64,000 nucleotides of DNA, taken from the NCBI GenBank assembly GCA_022592445.1, contig JABYQR010000002.1, positions 124,001 to 188,000 on the forward strand. Reading direction: 5' to 3'. Shown here one piece after another: positions 25,051 through 38,400 of this stretch. Position numbers and translations under genes: made by a program. How positions within the stretch are numbered: the first letter of the stretch is position 1; the number at the start of each line of letters is the position of its first letter. The notes under the pieces were generated by a model, which saw only the letters and a list, made by a program, of their open reading frames with translations, did no database searches and was not told the DNA's origin. The DNA is from Cytidiella melzeri. Taxonomy: Eukaryota; Basidiomycota; Agaricomycetes; Polyporales; Irpicaceae.

Positions 25051-25266
25051 CGTATATTACGGGAATCACCCTCCTCCACCAATCCTCGTCCACATCCACG
25101 GCTGATGCCTGACAGCCACACTGCCCGACTTCCATCAAATTCACCTACTTGATACTACCACCCTGCATTCCCCTCTCCTCCATCTTCCTTGCCCTCTTCA
25201 ATATTCCTGTCTATTCTCTCCCGCCATGTGCTGCTTATAGACATCATCAATGCCCATTCCATCACC

Positions 25267-25274
25267 TATATAAG
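25267..25274 (+). promoter_or_regulatory. TATA box of the Zn2Cys6 regulator gene
   Basis: TATATAAG about 70 bp upstream of the ATG at 25342. The position and sequence fit a core-promoter TATA element and support that start codon. Confidence 0.55.
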
Positions 25275-25341
25275 ACAACGTCCTCCACGCGCACAGCTAT
25301 CCTAACACACTCTCCCCCACACGCCGCCTGCTATCAAGCTC

Positions 25342-28275
25342 ATGTCTCCTCGGAGAACATCTCCCCCAGCTGACCCCGTTCGCAGCAGTTCCCCGTACGG
25401 AGTCCAGGCCCGCCAAGCCTCCGGCTCTGGAACAACAAAGGTACGCACTTTCCCTCCTGTCAGTCTAATCCAATTCTAGCTCTCACCACCGCTCTCACCT
25501 CGCTCGACAGTCCAAGAAGCGTGAACAATTCAGTGCTTGCGGCGCGTGCCGCATGAGACGGTACATTGGCTCCCACCTTACATATATCATGCACTGTCAC
25601 TCACCTCCAGCCTAGCGTCCGCTGCGATCTCAAAGATCTCCCTGGTTCAAACCAAACAGGCGCAGCCTGCTCTAACTGCAGAGAGCGGGGTCTCAAGTGC
25701 GTGTACGTGCTTTTCCTCGCCGTTTCACAACACCGTCGCACGGAGCTTACGAGAGAGAATCTTCCAGAGACGAATTCGCAGAAGTCAAGGCTGTGAAACT
25801 TTTACGACGTGGTCGACGCCTCCAACAAGCAGAGTAGGTCGCAACTCCCCAGAGAGCGAGCGCTGCCTGTCGTTCGATGGAATGTTGATTTTGGCGGCTA
25901 GGGCCGTTTATGGGAAAGTCCCACCCGAACTAGATTCGCTTCGCAGCAACACCCCGCCCCCCAGCGTGATACCACGCCTCGCTCTCGAATTCTTCGACTC
26001 TGCCTTCTTTGCCCGCTTTCAGGTTCAGCGTGAGTCGCAAACCCACGCTTTTCCCCCCTCTACAACCAATGTCTGAACACACCCCGACGCAGGTCCTATC
26101 CTAGAGCCTCTGGAATTCAAGGAACGTTATTTTCAGTACATCCATGGGAACAACGAGGCTTTGACGGCGGCTGCTCACCTGATCGCCATGACTCTGGTCG
26201 TGTGGGCCGCGACGTTCGGCCTCAACGAGGCTGGCGTGGAGGACAACCAACACGACGTCGGCGATATAAGATCGAGAAAGGAGTACATCAACGATATGCT
26301 TCAAGAGCTTCTGTACTTGGTGGATCTCCGCGGTGTACTCAGGAAGGCATCATGGGACGGAGTGCGCTTGCTGCTTCTTCTCTTGCCCCTTACCCAAGGT
26401 GCGTCCCTCCCAACTTTTCCCGTGTCTAGAGCACTTCCATAATCTCACACTCCCAATGGTCTAGAGATTCAAAAACCAATAGATCGATTGGTGAGTCCTG
26501 GTTGGCGGACGTACTGTGGGAAAACAACAAACTGACGCACGGCTATTAAAGGTGATGTACGAGGCTACGTTGAGCCAGGTGTACAACCTGTGCAGCCTCG
26601 CACCCATGTCGACCGTCGACAGCGGGCAAGGCGAGTACGTCGACGCCCTCGTCTGCGCGCGACTTTTTTGGTACGCACACATCACGGACGGTGTCACCAG
26701 TGGCCTTCGAGGTGGCCGAATTTTGCTGTACGTCCGCATTGTTGCGCAAGAGTTTTGTTTAAACGCCTTATTTGCTTCCCCCCTTTTTTGTTTGTTTCTC
26801 CAGCTCCGACTACGATCTCACCGTGTTTGAAGCCAGACTTCCACCGCACCAGGCTGGTTCCCTCGCGTCCGAGACGTACTCTTTTACTTTTCACTGCATG
26901 TCGATACCAGTCCGGATATCCTCCATTTGTCGCACGATCCACGCAGTTCTCACTGGTCCTTTGGCTCGACCATCGGACCACGTGAAGGAAGAACTCTTGG
27001 AGAAGGTATGGGTAGGGCTGGACAAGTGCTGGACGGATCTCGACAGTCTGCGAGGTGCGGATGCTGGAGAGATACTCGACAGTGAAGATCTGGACAGGTT
27101 TGTAAACGGCTGGCAGGTATGTGGTCAAGTGCACCTCTCAAGTGAGGCAGTCATTTAGATATTTTCTGTAGATATTTATATTCGAATGCGGTAAGAATTT
27201 TATTTGTTTCCTTCTCGTCTTATACTGAATCTCCGTAGAGAACGTAATTCGCGAGTCATTGCAGAAAAAGCTCGTCTCGTCTCCGACGCCATCGGCACGA
27301 ACGATGGACACGGTGGCAGACGCTCCCAGCAACGCTCTCGGTCATCTCGCGGTCATGCACGAGCAAGCCAAGGCACGATGTCACGCTGTCGCCCGCAAAG
27401 TGGTAGCCGTCATCAAGCAGAACCTCGGCACGGCGTTCTTCCAATACGACGCGTCGCTCGTACGAGACGGGTGCTTCTTTGCCGCGTTCTTGCTGGCCAA
27501 GGAATCGGGGACGAGTGACGAGGTGGAAGCTTGCTTGCAGGCCATGCAGGAAATGCGCTGGGTGTTTTCGAAGAGCGAAGAAAGGATTCACACCGTGCGG
27601 ATGGTGTGGGAATCGCGCATGCAGCAGATGCAAGCCTCCATAGGTACCAGCGGTGCGATGACCGAGCCCGTCGGTAGCGTGGCAGCCGCAGGGGACGAAT
27701 TGTCGTTCAACAGGCGACCGCTGGGTAGGTCTATGACCATTCCTCCTCTCACGATCCCCAGCGGCGTGTCATCAGGCTCGTCTTCCGCACCTAGTACGTC
27801 TGCGACAGGAGAACAGAGCTGGCCTTCGACGACGTCCTCATCCCGTCCTCATTCTGGATCAGCGTCTCTGTACGCCACCTCGCCTATCGAGAGTCGGACG
27901 TCGTCGTACAGCAGCTTGCCGCAGCTGGCGAGCTCCATGTTGCATGTGTCGAACTCGAAAGACCCGATGCTTGCGTCACCCAGCCTCGTCCTCGGTTCAC
28001 ACATGCCCCAGGAATTATCCTTTGACCGTACGGACGACGCTTACTACCAGTCGTACAGGTACCTTCCGCCCCCTGGTGAGGGCTCCTCGCAGATGGCTCT
28101 CGTTCAGCAACCTGCCGCGCCTGTACTTTTAATGCCTTCGTACCATCAGATGCAGCCCTACCCGGACAGCGTCATGCATTTTGAGACTGCATCTCTGGGT
28201 CACTCTACGGAACACCATATGCTCTCTGCTGACGATGGTGAGGACGAGCTAGTACACAGGCCCAGCCTCTATTGA
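25342..28275 (+). CDS. Zn2Cys6 fungal transcription factor
   Basis: Nuclear DNA-binding regulator. The start at 25342 reads MSPRRTSPPADPVRSSSPYG. The zinc cluster is assembled from three exons: CGACRMRR, then VRCDLKDLPGSNQTGAACSN, then CRERGLKC. Its spacing is C-x2-C-x6-C-x14-C-x2-C-x6-C, the full six cysteines. The middle part looks like the fungal-specific transcription factor domain. It includes LEFFDSAFFARFQVQRPILE, YFQYIHGNNEALTAAAHLIA, MTLVVWAATFGLNEAG and WDGVRLLLLLLPLT. The long last exon (27259-28275) continues the alpha-helical domain and ends in a Ser/Pro/Gln-rich activation-like tail finishing VHRPSLY. This layout occurs in large mushroom regulators, and the target genes are unknown. 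It is not next to an obvious biosynthetic cluster. Confidence 0.9.
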
Positions 28276-30733
28276 TGCTCTAATGATTGTTTACTACTCG
28301 TCATTGCTATGTTCGCTCGCTGTGTGTTCTTTGGACTTTTTCTTCTCCTTCCCCTGATGGACCTCAATGCGGACGCTACTCCTCACTAGAATACTTACAC
28401 CACTGGCCTTCACTCTGAACATTGACAGATCGAGTTTGTCCAGTAGTCATTATGTACATACCTCCCCCATCTCCACATCCCCGCCCCCCCTCTCTTCTTG
28501 GTCTAGACTCTGTCGAGAAGTAATAGGTGTTCGCATTTTTCTCTCCTCATACTAATTTCAATCATCGTACGTCTCCAACATCCGATAAAGTTCTCACTTG
28601 AGCTCGTAGTACCGTGTCTAGACCCAGGCCGAAACATCGTACATTGTGCACGGATGCAATGGAGCGAAAAAATCATCTCATCTCCGCAGTCGCGGTAACG
28701 TGCAGCCACGCTGGGTACTACATATTATGACCCAACTACATCGCGCAAGACACAACTACGTGCCACTTGGTATACAAGGATCCGGAGGTTTAAACTGTGG
28801 CTCACTTTCAGGAACTGCAAAAGAGCTCAGTAAGTAAGTTTGAAAAAACATCATCATCATCGCACCAGGCGGAAAGGCACGAACAGTGGAAGCGCGAATG
28901 ATATTAGAATCAGGTCCTCACAATCGCAGAACATACAAGCCCAACTTGTTACTATCACGAGCACCAGCAATGGCAAGGGTCTGGAATCTGGATGCGCACA
29001 TGTCGTCTTGGTACGTTGTTCCCACTCAATGTGCCTGGAATGGTTTTGTCCGAGTTCTCTGTCTCTCTCCCCTTCCAATACATACAATACCTGCAAACTT
29101 GCCAGTGGGACATGTGTACTCTGTAGATTGGCGCAAAGGGCGAAAATGCGATTTGATCGTGCCCCCCCTGCTGCTGCAGTGCATGTTTTCGACGCCTAAC
29201 AGGTTGACAGCGCCAAGCGGTGAGTCTACTTATGGCATATATCTCTACCCACCAGGGGGTGGAACTAGATGGAACGCGGGAAACAAGTTTGTCGAGATAC
29301 TGCCAGGTGAGATAAGCAATAACGCATATTTTCAATACGACCCGCTAAACGCCGATGTCGCAAAACAAGGCTGGGCTGATTTGATTGTGGTGTTTGGTCC
29401 TGAACTGTCAAAGTGGCACCAAAGTAGGTCTGTGTATCACCGCAACTCCCACTCGACCTCCCAGCGCAGTGGCAGTGCAGCGGTAAATCACAGGGCTTGA
29501 GTTGTTTGCGGACTACACACTGGTGGGACCTGGACCTGGATTTATCTTGCTGATCCCTCTCTATCATCCCGAATCCTTCACGGAGGCGTTGGTACCTATG
29601 TAGGGCGATATTAGAAATCCAGGAACTCCGAGTCACTGGCAGTGGTTTCCAATTATGCTCCAAACTTGCAAGACTCGGAGCTCAGGCACTGCGCCCGTAG
29701 CCTGACCAACTCAATGGACACAAGGGGATTCTCTGGGCTCCACACAAGTGCTAGTGGGACAAGGATGTCTGCCAACCAAGCTTTCCAATACCGGAGTCTG
29801 TGTTCAATGCGAACCTAGTGTTCCTGATTAGGTGGGGGAGTGCTGGTAATCGGGAATCTCAGAGACTTTAGGCGCTCTTAGCTGCCTGAATGTCACGGCC
29901 ACCACGGTAGCTTCTACAGGTAGACATATATGTTGGCATACACGGCCTTGCGGTTACAGAAGCTGTACCTGCTACCATGCTGATTTGAGGACCGCTAGAG
30001 CATCTCTCAGTTCATTCTTCTCTACTTCCACACGTCGAGGATGACATTTCCTGATTCGGAGTTGTGACGCCGTTTCAGCTCGAACCGTTTGGCCTTTTGA
30101 CTAGTACGCCTCTTGTGTGCTGATACTGTGTCAGTAAGTGCTTCGCGCTGTATTGTGGCGTATCTAGGACTCGGACTCAACTGATGTTAAACTTGGCTTT
30201 CTCAACTCGAATATTGTCAAGTAGCGTCAAGTGAGTCAGTGAAATCACTCTTGTGACAATTGGGGCGTAAGTACTCGCAGACTCGGAATCTGTTTCGCGG
30301 CCACCTGCTTGCCTGGGTGGATTTGTGATTTTTGGAAAAAATTTCGCCGCTGATCGACGTGGTTTACGTTGGGGTTCGTAGCCGTCGTTCCCGAAGCAAG
30401 TCTGAGCAAACCTGGAATTGTAACAAGTTGCGACTGGACCAAGGAGATGAAAGACGATGTGGTGGAGGACAGAGATATCGACGCCTGATCCCCATATGCA
30501 TTGTCTTTAGAATGGCAGCCGCACAGCAATGAGAATCTCACCAGCAACACAAAGCGCCGACGGTGATGCAGCTTGTCAGATGTGTATGTGGAAACACATA
30601 GCTATCATCATATTATCTTGCGATTATCTACACTCTAAGGCATCCCGAGACAATAATACACCCAGCTTTCGCAGATATTTTCGCGGGATAGGTTCACCAT
30701 GTACATAAACATGAACGACTCGGAACATATCCA
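28276..30733. other. Long stretch without a confident gene; weak coding signal at 28886-29500
   Basis: About 2.5 kb between the regulator gene and the aspartic protease. The plus strand holds a protein-like frame piece, NIQAQLVTITSTSNGKGLES, ahead of a GTACGT donor near 29010. Another piece reads AYFQYDPLNADVAKQGWADL, near 29330-29385. Possible introns lie between them (GTGAGT near 29220 to CCACCAG near 29253; GTGAGA near 29307). I could not join them into one frame or recognise a family. They may be an unidentified gene or a decayed one. The rest (29520-30733) shows only short frames. Confidence 0.3.
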
Positions 30734-32468
30734 CTAGGGTTTTCTCTTTCTCCCGAGGCAGAGATAAAGACCAGCGGTGAGCACTGCCCCAAACGCAAAA
30801 CCTGAGGCCCCGGAGATACTGTATATGGTCACGGCTGACAGACCTTGTCCGTGTCGAGTGACAGTCGTGAGGACAGACACTGGGCCGGTGGGGTCATCGC
30901 CTCTGGTCAGACGGAAGTTGGTGAGACTGCCCTCCGTGTCTGTAAGACCCATGAGACCAACTTGAGGAGGTTGAGACCCGGTCGCCACTTGATGGACGAT
31001 GTAGACGTTCTGGACAATGGAAAATCAGCAGGTGCGGGTATCCACAGAGCAGAGGGGGGGGGAATACGTACTCGAAGGAAAGTGTCGCCTAGGAGCCAGT
31101 CCCCCGATGATACCTGACAGAGTGAACGTAAGAGATTTAAGCGCGCTTATACGGAGGGATGCACTCCGAGTCGTACCCCGTCGTTGGCTTGAATACCGCC
31201 CGTGCACCACTCGCCGTCTTTCCCACCTTGCATCCAGCTCAGATCTTCAGGGTCGATGACGTACTCTTTAAGACTGTCGCCTTCGCCGAGGACGAACCCG
31301 ACGGCAATGGCCCTGTCGCAGCGAACCTGCCAGCCTTGATCCGTCTTTCGCGACCCTTTCACAGACATCCAGAATCGATCCACGTCGTCAGAGGGCCCAA
31401 GGATCAGGGTTGTACCAGTATCAAACACAGCGATAGGAGTGGAAGCGCCGGGGACGCTAGAAGTGGACAAGGGAAAGTGTGTCGAGTTGATGGTGAGGTA
31501 TTGCAGAGGCATTTTCCAGTAGTCGTAAATGTCGTGCGAGAAAGACGGGACGGCGGTAAACGTTATATCGTTTGGGGAATTGACGACTGAAGGGTCCAGT
31601 TGTCCGACAGTGAAAGACGAGTTTGTGCCATCTCTCCCAAGCTTGATCGCAAAGTAGCGGTCAGAGTCGTCGAATGGCGAGAGTAGGTTCTCTAGAAGCG
31701 TCGTGCCGGATGTATCTGGAATAGAAGCCTCGAACGGAAATGAAAGCCCAAGGATGCCGCTGTTCCCTGTGGACGAAAGACCCAAACCTTCCGTTTGGTT
31801 TGCCATTGCTTTTTCACAAGATGAGCATGCGTATTGTTTGTTTTAGGAAGGTGTTATCCTAACGTACCGAATACTTGATCTAAAATTTCAAACGGTCCCA
31901 GTGATACGGTTTCGGTGCCTACAGATCCTGAGACCGCGCCGAGTAAATAGTTCAGGTGAAAATCGGTGGACGTAGAATTGAGCGTCGGTGTTTGTTGATA
32001 TTTTGGGACCCCTCGACAGTCGGTCTCTGAGCAGTCTGAGGAAACAACCCACTGCGAATGTCTTCAGTACCCAACGACCGATCCTGCGATACTGTCGGTT
32101 TAAACTCACCAGATCGGATGACCCTGTGTCGAGTAGAACCATGAAGTCTTGAGCTCCGATGCTGCCACGGAACTGTGAGTCGGTAGCTTGTTGACGTAAA
32201 ACAACAATGCCATCGCGTACCTCATATTGGCCAGATACGCACTACAACGGCGGGGAAGAGGAGTCGGTAAATGATGCAAGTGGAGATGATGCAGTTTCGC
32301 TCACAAGCCATCGCTGTCAGTCACGGAGACGTTGTTGCTGACGGATAAAATGCTGGGAGAAGCTAGCTGTTGGCGAGGGACACGAAGGAGCGGGATCGAC
32401 TGGGAGGAAACCAACTGCAGTAAAGTACAAGCCGACGATAATAGGAAAAGTCGTGCCATCGACATCAT
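30734..32468 (-). CDS. Secreted pepsin-like aspartic protease (family A1) with C-terminal hydrophobic anchor
   Basis: Extracellular or cell-surface acid endopeptidase. The start at 32468 reads MMSMARLFLLSSACTLLQLV and continues SSQSIPLL, a clear signal peptide (a second in-frame ATG follows at once). The first active site is FMVLLDTGSSDL, split by an intron right after. The next exon has CRGVPKYQQTPTLNST. The second active site is TPIAVFDTGTTLILGPSDDV. The flap and substrate-cleft regions include GILGLSFPF and DYWKMPLQYLTINSTHFPLS. A later exon gives SGDWLLGDTFLRNVYIVHQV. The C-terminus holds a hydrophobic segment (SGASGFAFGAVLTAGLYLCL) followed by GRKRKP. That suggests a type I membrane anchor or a processed tail, unlike the soluble secreted members. 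Both catalytic Asp residues are intact. Confidence 0.9.
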
Positions 32469-33369
32469 GGTAGTCGTCGCCTTGTGGAAAGATAGAGGTA
32501 TGATGGCTTGTTAGAATTCATACTGGTCCTGACTGCGAGGCTGACTGATTTTCAGTGGCCGAGTCAGCATTGTCGGTCGGTATCGTAACAAATGAATTTG
32601 GGAGTAGACCGGCCTCGGTTCACAAATATACGGCCGGCAAATTGTGTCCGTGAATGATGCATGTACGGTCTCAATCCTGAAGCACAAAGAATGAGAGGTT
32701 GGTCCAGGAGGTGGTCCGTCAGGCTAAATTCGGCTACTCACCTCATAATTCGCAAGCACGCCGCATGGCCGTAGTATATAGACACAGTCATGATCGACAT
32801 TCGTTATATGCCACAAAACGTCGGTGGATGACATCCCCACAATACTGGCGAGTTGTTTCTCTCGCCCAGCTTCGAGTGTTTCAATGTGCGTCTTGACTCT
32901 TGTCTCCTCCTTGACAGTATTCTTGGCCACACATTACCTCTTCCCGAACCAGCTACGACGGCTGTAGCAACTGCAGAAAAGGGCTGAAAGCTGATATGAA
33001 AAGCATACGGCAGATGTTCTTATATTGGACACCTTGCATTGTACCGTGAGCAAAATAGTGGTGTATTTGCTAAACGTGTTACCGTTGTAATTCTACCATG
33101 CGCTGCCGCCACTAGGACCAAGTCCGACCATTGCAGACACTGCTGGAGTTGTTGAGGACGTCGTTGACCGCCGCAGCGAGCGTACTGTACGCTGACTGTT
33201 TCAACCCAAAACGGGGTTATCGGGGTCAATGCGCGCCAAAGACACGCGTCACTGAATCACCGCCCCAGACGACGCTCTGCTCTTTCACTCTTGTTTCCTC
33301 CTCTCCTTCACCCGTCGAACACCCTCATCTCGCTCACACCTCACCGCGAACTAACGCACTCACCTCAAC
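32469..33369. other. Divergent intergenic region, protease (-) and YPT1 (+)
   Basis: About 0.9 kb between two start codons facing apart. The last 100 bp before YPT1 is C/T-rich with CTCGCTCACACCTCACC-like sequence, consistent with a strong housekeeping promoter and 5' UTR. No gene was seen inside. Confidence 0.45.
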
Positions 33370-34470
33370 ATGCATACCAGCGAATACGACTACCTCTTCA
33401 AGCTTCTCCTCATTGGCGACTCCGGCGTCGGCAAGGTCAGTCGTCGTCTTTTCGACCACACTGCGAAATGTTCCTGTGAAATAACGGAAATGGCTTTAGT
33501 CGTGTCTCCTGTTGCGGTTCGCAGATGATACATACACCGAGAGCTACATCAGCACCATTGGTGTCGACTTCAAGATTCGTACTATCGAACTCGAGGGCAA
33601 GACAGTCAAGCTTCAAATCGTAAGTCTGCCGATTTGTGTGTAAAGGATCCCCCTTTTCTCTGCGCATAGCACATTCGACGAAAGCTGCAGCGTTTGCTTT
33701 CCGTCTCAAAAAGCTGTCATTACTGGGAGAGGCTAGATAATGCGCAGTCGACTCACATCCGCTCACCCTAATACCGCTGAAACACTTCTCATTCTATCCT
33801 TTTCATCAAAATCTAGTGGGATACTGCAGGTGCGTATCATGTCACAGATAATTATCCTTCACCTTTGACTGAACAAAGGGGTGTATTAGGCCAGGAGCGA
33901 TTCCGCACCATCACATCCTCGTACTACCGTGGAGCACACGGTATCATTGTAGTATACGATGTTACCGACAACGGTGCGTATTCTATTTGGTTACTGAAGG
34001 CCCCGCCAGCTGATTCATTTCCGCCATAGACACTTTCTCGAACGTGAAGCAATGGCTCCAGGAAATAGATCGCTATGCCTCGGAGGGCGTTAACAAGCTC
34101 CTTGTCGGTAACAAGTCCGACCTGACCAGTAAGAAGGTGGTTGAGTACAGCGTTGCGAAGGTATGGAATCTGTAGTTCATCGCGGCTCGAGGCATTGCTC
34201 AATCCTATGCCCTCATCCAGGACTTTGCGGACCAGCTGTCCATCCCATTCTTGGAAACTTCTGCCAAGAACGCAACCAACGTTGAACAGGCGTTCTTGAC
34301 CATGGCTAAGCAGATCAAGGATAGGTAAGCCAGGATGTTGATGATTTGAAGGTATGGCGCTTATTATATACAGGATGGGCTCAACCTCGACAACCTCGGG
34401 TACTGGCAAGTCTACGACCATCACACCTGGCCAAACGGTGTCTCAGAACCAGTCGAGCGGGTGCTGCTGA
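33370..34470 (+). CDS. YPT1: Rab-family GTPase Ypt1/Rab1
   Basis: Small GTPase controlling ER-to-Golgi traffic and autophagy initiation. Seven exons close in phase: 33370-33435, 33500-33619, 33817-33829, 33890-33973, 34030-34160, 34221-34324 and 34374-34470, giving 204 residues. The P-loop is GDSGVGKS. Switch I/effector is [16 protein letters not shown] and switch II is [24 protein letters not shown] and ETSAKN are the guanine-binding motifs. The C-terminal CC is the geranylgeranylation site. The sequence [12 protein letters not shown] and the whole effector loop are of Rab1 type. Exon 3 has only 13 nt, coding WDTA plus one base, that is, the start of the DTAG catalytic motif. Confidence 0.97.
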
Positions 34471-35497
34471 GCGGCCTACGGGTGATGGGACTCGAGAAGT
34501 TTGGAAAGATGGGGAGGGTTGCCTTTCTTCTTTTGCAAACGCTATGTACCGAGATGAGTATTGCTTTTCTATAATCTATGCATACAGCACTTCTTTATGA
34601 AAAGGTCCTGGCGTGATGGTTTTTCGCATCTTTTCACGTTTAGTGTTTATGATAACATCTTTTAAGCTTGAAAGCTGACGTTGAACCCGGATAAGTTGTT
34701 GCCTGACTAGCCATACTGAATGCGTTCGGCTGCCAGCTCTGACGCAAAAAATGCAAATGTACGTCAAGTGTTATCTCTACACCATTGTCCTCTCACGAGT
34801 GGCTGCTAGACTTTACACTTATGGAGCCTGTTGTTCATATCGCTCCAATCATGTTGTCAGTCCTACGGTTAGTCGCGGCTCAGAGAATTAACTAGACTTT
34901 TCTTCGCACTCACATGTAAATTCTACTCACAGGGTTGTTCTCCTCGACATCTGCGGACACATACGACTGCCTCTGACCGCACCATAATGGCACGCGTGTG
35001 CGTCTTCAGCTCGGAGGAAAGGCATAACGGCCTGTAAAGGAGCGGATGATGTACTCTTCCCCGGCTGTTACTTCGAGCAAGAAAATACTATGTACCACTG
35101 CTAGTCACCAGGTCCTTGCTTAGACTGATCGATGAACTCGGCGAAAGCTAGCGGGATATGCATGGATTGTTCTGTCATTCTGGCCTCGCTGCTACTTCAC
35201 GGCACGTTAACGTAAGGTAAGGGTACATCCGACCGTTCTCCGTCGCAGTCTGAATCCCCCGTTTGCATGCTGTAGAGGGGCTCTGCAGCTGAGTGTGGCA
35301 CCAGATGCAACTCCGCGCTCACGTGCACGAACGCGTCGAGTTCTGTACCGGCGACTCGGACACCTCGAGGCGTCGTTCTCTGTTCTTCCTTACACATCCC
35401 CGTATGCAGAGACGCGGACCATTTTCTCGACAGTCGCCCACAAGACAATACAAATCTCTCCTCTCTCCTCGCACTTCTCTCTTCCAACACTCTCAAG
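34471..35497. other. Intergenic, YPT1 3' region and Argonaute promoter
   Basis: About 1 kb. No protein-like frame. The last 100 bp before the Argonaute ATG is strongly C/T-rich (ctctcctctctcctcgc), a typical core-promoter or 5' UTR feature. Confidence 0.45.
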
Positions 35498-38400
35498 ATG
35501 TCCTCCACCTACGGACGCACAGGACGTCAGGTCCGTGTTACAACGAACTCCTTCGAGATCAAAAGTCTCCCGAAGATCCCATTCTACCAATATGACCGTA
35601 AGTAGAGCTGGGAAAGTCTTATCGCGAAATCAGCGAACTGATGTCGTCGTTACCCCCTTCGCAGTGGGTAAGTATCCAGCTTTGTGGACCTGTCGTTGAC
35701 TTTAGGAGGTCACTCATGGACCTGTTGCTGCCCAGTGCTGGCACAGCACCAGGTGGATGGGAGTCCTCCGAAGGTTCTGCCCGCCAAGGCTGGTCAGCGC
35801 CATCGAGAAATTATCGATCGCATGCAAGACACTTACCCTGCAGTTTTTACACCGCGAGCAAGCTTCGATGGAAACAAACTTCTCTACTCGAGCAACCGCA
35901 TTGACAGCGGAACTGTAGGAGCCAGCTGTTACTTTGCTTGTACATCTGACCAACGTTGCTACCCAAGTTTACTGTCAACATGTCCAAAAACCCGAACTCT
36001 ATCGCCGGGAAGTTTATCATTCAGATCTCCAGAGTTGCGGTGATTCAGCCCAGGTTCGCTCATCGTTGACTTCAAAGGGGATTGACTTGGCAATTGACCC
36101 TCGTCGTGCAGTGATTTAAAACGTCTGGTGACGGCCGACGGAGCACAGCAGAGCGTGGCCAACGCGACTGCGATTAATATGCTCCAGATGCTCATCACCC
36201 AGGCTCCCAACGTGTAAGCGTCCTGTTTGGTCTCACTTTAGCAATCTATAATGCGCCTCGCACTTTGGACAGGAAACATAATTTCGCCTTGCACTCTAAA
36301 TCATTTTATATTAGCCGTCATGCGCGAAACCTCCCCAGCGGCCTCCAGGCGTGGACTGGTTTTTTCCAGTGTGTACCTTTTGGGACCTCAACGGTTCGGA
36401 CTGATTGTCCTTGCAGGAGTGTCAGGCCGGTTCTGGGTAAGATCTTGATCAACGTCGACACCACTACGGCTGCGGTGTGAGTTCATTGCTTGTATTATGC
36501 ACACGACATCCTTACATCATCCTGTCCAGGTATAAGGAAGGGAGCCTCATGAACAACGCCATGGAAGTTCTTCGATGTAGAAACACCCGAGAGCTAGTTG
36601 ACCTGTGCAATAGGGACCAACAGGCCTGGAACAAGCTTCGAAGATTCTACAAGAACGTGTCCATTGTAGCGATCCCAGCCAAGAAAGGGAAGATTGCGGA
36701 GTTGGTCAAAGAAGCTGGAAAGTATGAATTCTTGAAGGACGGGCAGATGACGACGGTCGAGGTACGCGTTTGAGCACGTTGGGCAAAGGAGTTTTTTCTC
36801 AAGTTTGGGCTAGGAGCATTTCAGGAGTCACCATGGCAAGCATCTTCAGGAGCCCCGAGCGTTCGGAGTGCGCATTGGTAAGGATGCCGTGTATCCGGCA
36901 GAAGTCTGCAAAATCCTCCCCGGTCAGGTATACAAGAAGAAGCTGGATCCGACGGATATGGCGGAGTTTCTGAAGCTGGCAGTCCTGAAGCCTCAAGACC
37001 GCATGAATGCCATAGGTCAAGCTGTCCATAACGATGTGAATTGTCTCTTCCTCGACCACTCGACCAAATTATTTGACTCTGACCACAAGTATTGCTCAGC
37101 TTATGTACACCCAATCTCCATACATGTCTGAGGCAGGCATGAAGGTCGAAACCCAACCTCTAGAAATCAACGCCCGCGAACTGAAGGCGCCTGTTGTCAA
37201 GTATGGAGGAAACGAGCTGGTCCGTGACCTCCTCGTTAACGCTTTCCTTTGACTTATCATGCCCACAGTCCGTTCGTAGCGGTGCATGGAACGTCGTGAA
37301 CCAACGCTTCCAGCAACCTGCCAAGATCCTGGCATGGGCCATAGTGTGTTTCGACTCGAGCAACCAAGCTGCGGACGCTGTGAACCGCATGTCGCGTACT
37401 TTGTTCACAAACCTACAGAAGCTCGGTGAGTTCTCTTGTTTAACTGACAGTATTTGGCATATTGACGGTTTGGGTAGGTGTCAGTACGTATTATATTTTG
37501 CGAATTGCGCGCAACTTTGTACTTATCTGCCTGCAGTTTTCTTCCTCCCTGAGCCCGCCAACGTCATATTTGGAAATCAAGGCAATGTTCACGCGGTCTG
37601 TTCGCACCCTGTCGGTCGCCACTTCATCGCTGACGTTTCTACAAAACCAGTCACTTGATGCTGCCGCACAGGCAGCCAAAGACAGGCTGAGGCAGAGGCC
37701 GGACTGCCCGGTCAAAGACCCTCAAGCAACGTTTATACTCGTTGTGCTGCCCATGAATGCCGCGGTCCTGCGCAGGGAAGTGAAGCAATGGGGCGATATC
37801 ATTCAAGGCATTGCAACACAATGTGTGGTAAGTTCTTTCATGACTCACTCTGCGACATGCACTCAGTCATGATGCAGCGGCAAGGCAAGTACGAGCGAGC
37901 GAATGACCAATACTGCAACAACCTCGCATTGAAGTAATATTCTCTACAAAGCATTACACTCGATGTTCACACTCACGCGCTGTCAGGATCAACATGAAAT
38001 GCGGAGGAGTCAACTCCCTTGTGAGGTCGAGTGGTGTGGATGATTTGATTAAAAACTCCATGATTGTCGGTACGTAGTACTCCAGATCTCCCAATGCCAT
38101 AAGAGAGCTCAAAGGGCCCACAGGATGCGACGTCACTCACCCTTCTCCGGGTGTAGCGAACAGGCCGTCCGTGGCGAGCTTGGTGTTCTCTGTCCACCCC
38201 GAAGCAACCCGGTACAACGCTTTCCTGTCCGTACAGGAGCCTCGGCAGGAGCTGATCAGTGACATCTCAAGCATGATGCGGGTACGCCATATCTTTGCAA
38301 CATGACGTTTGCTGAAGGCGTGCATGGCAGAAAGCGCTCCAAGAACATACATCCGTCTATCGCAAAGCATTTCCCAAGACTCTCGTCGTCTTCAGAGACG

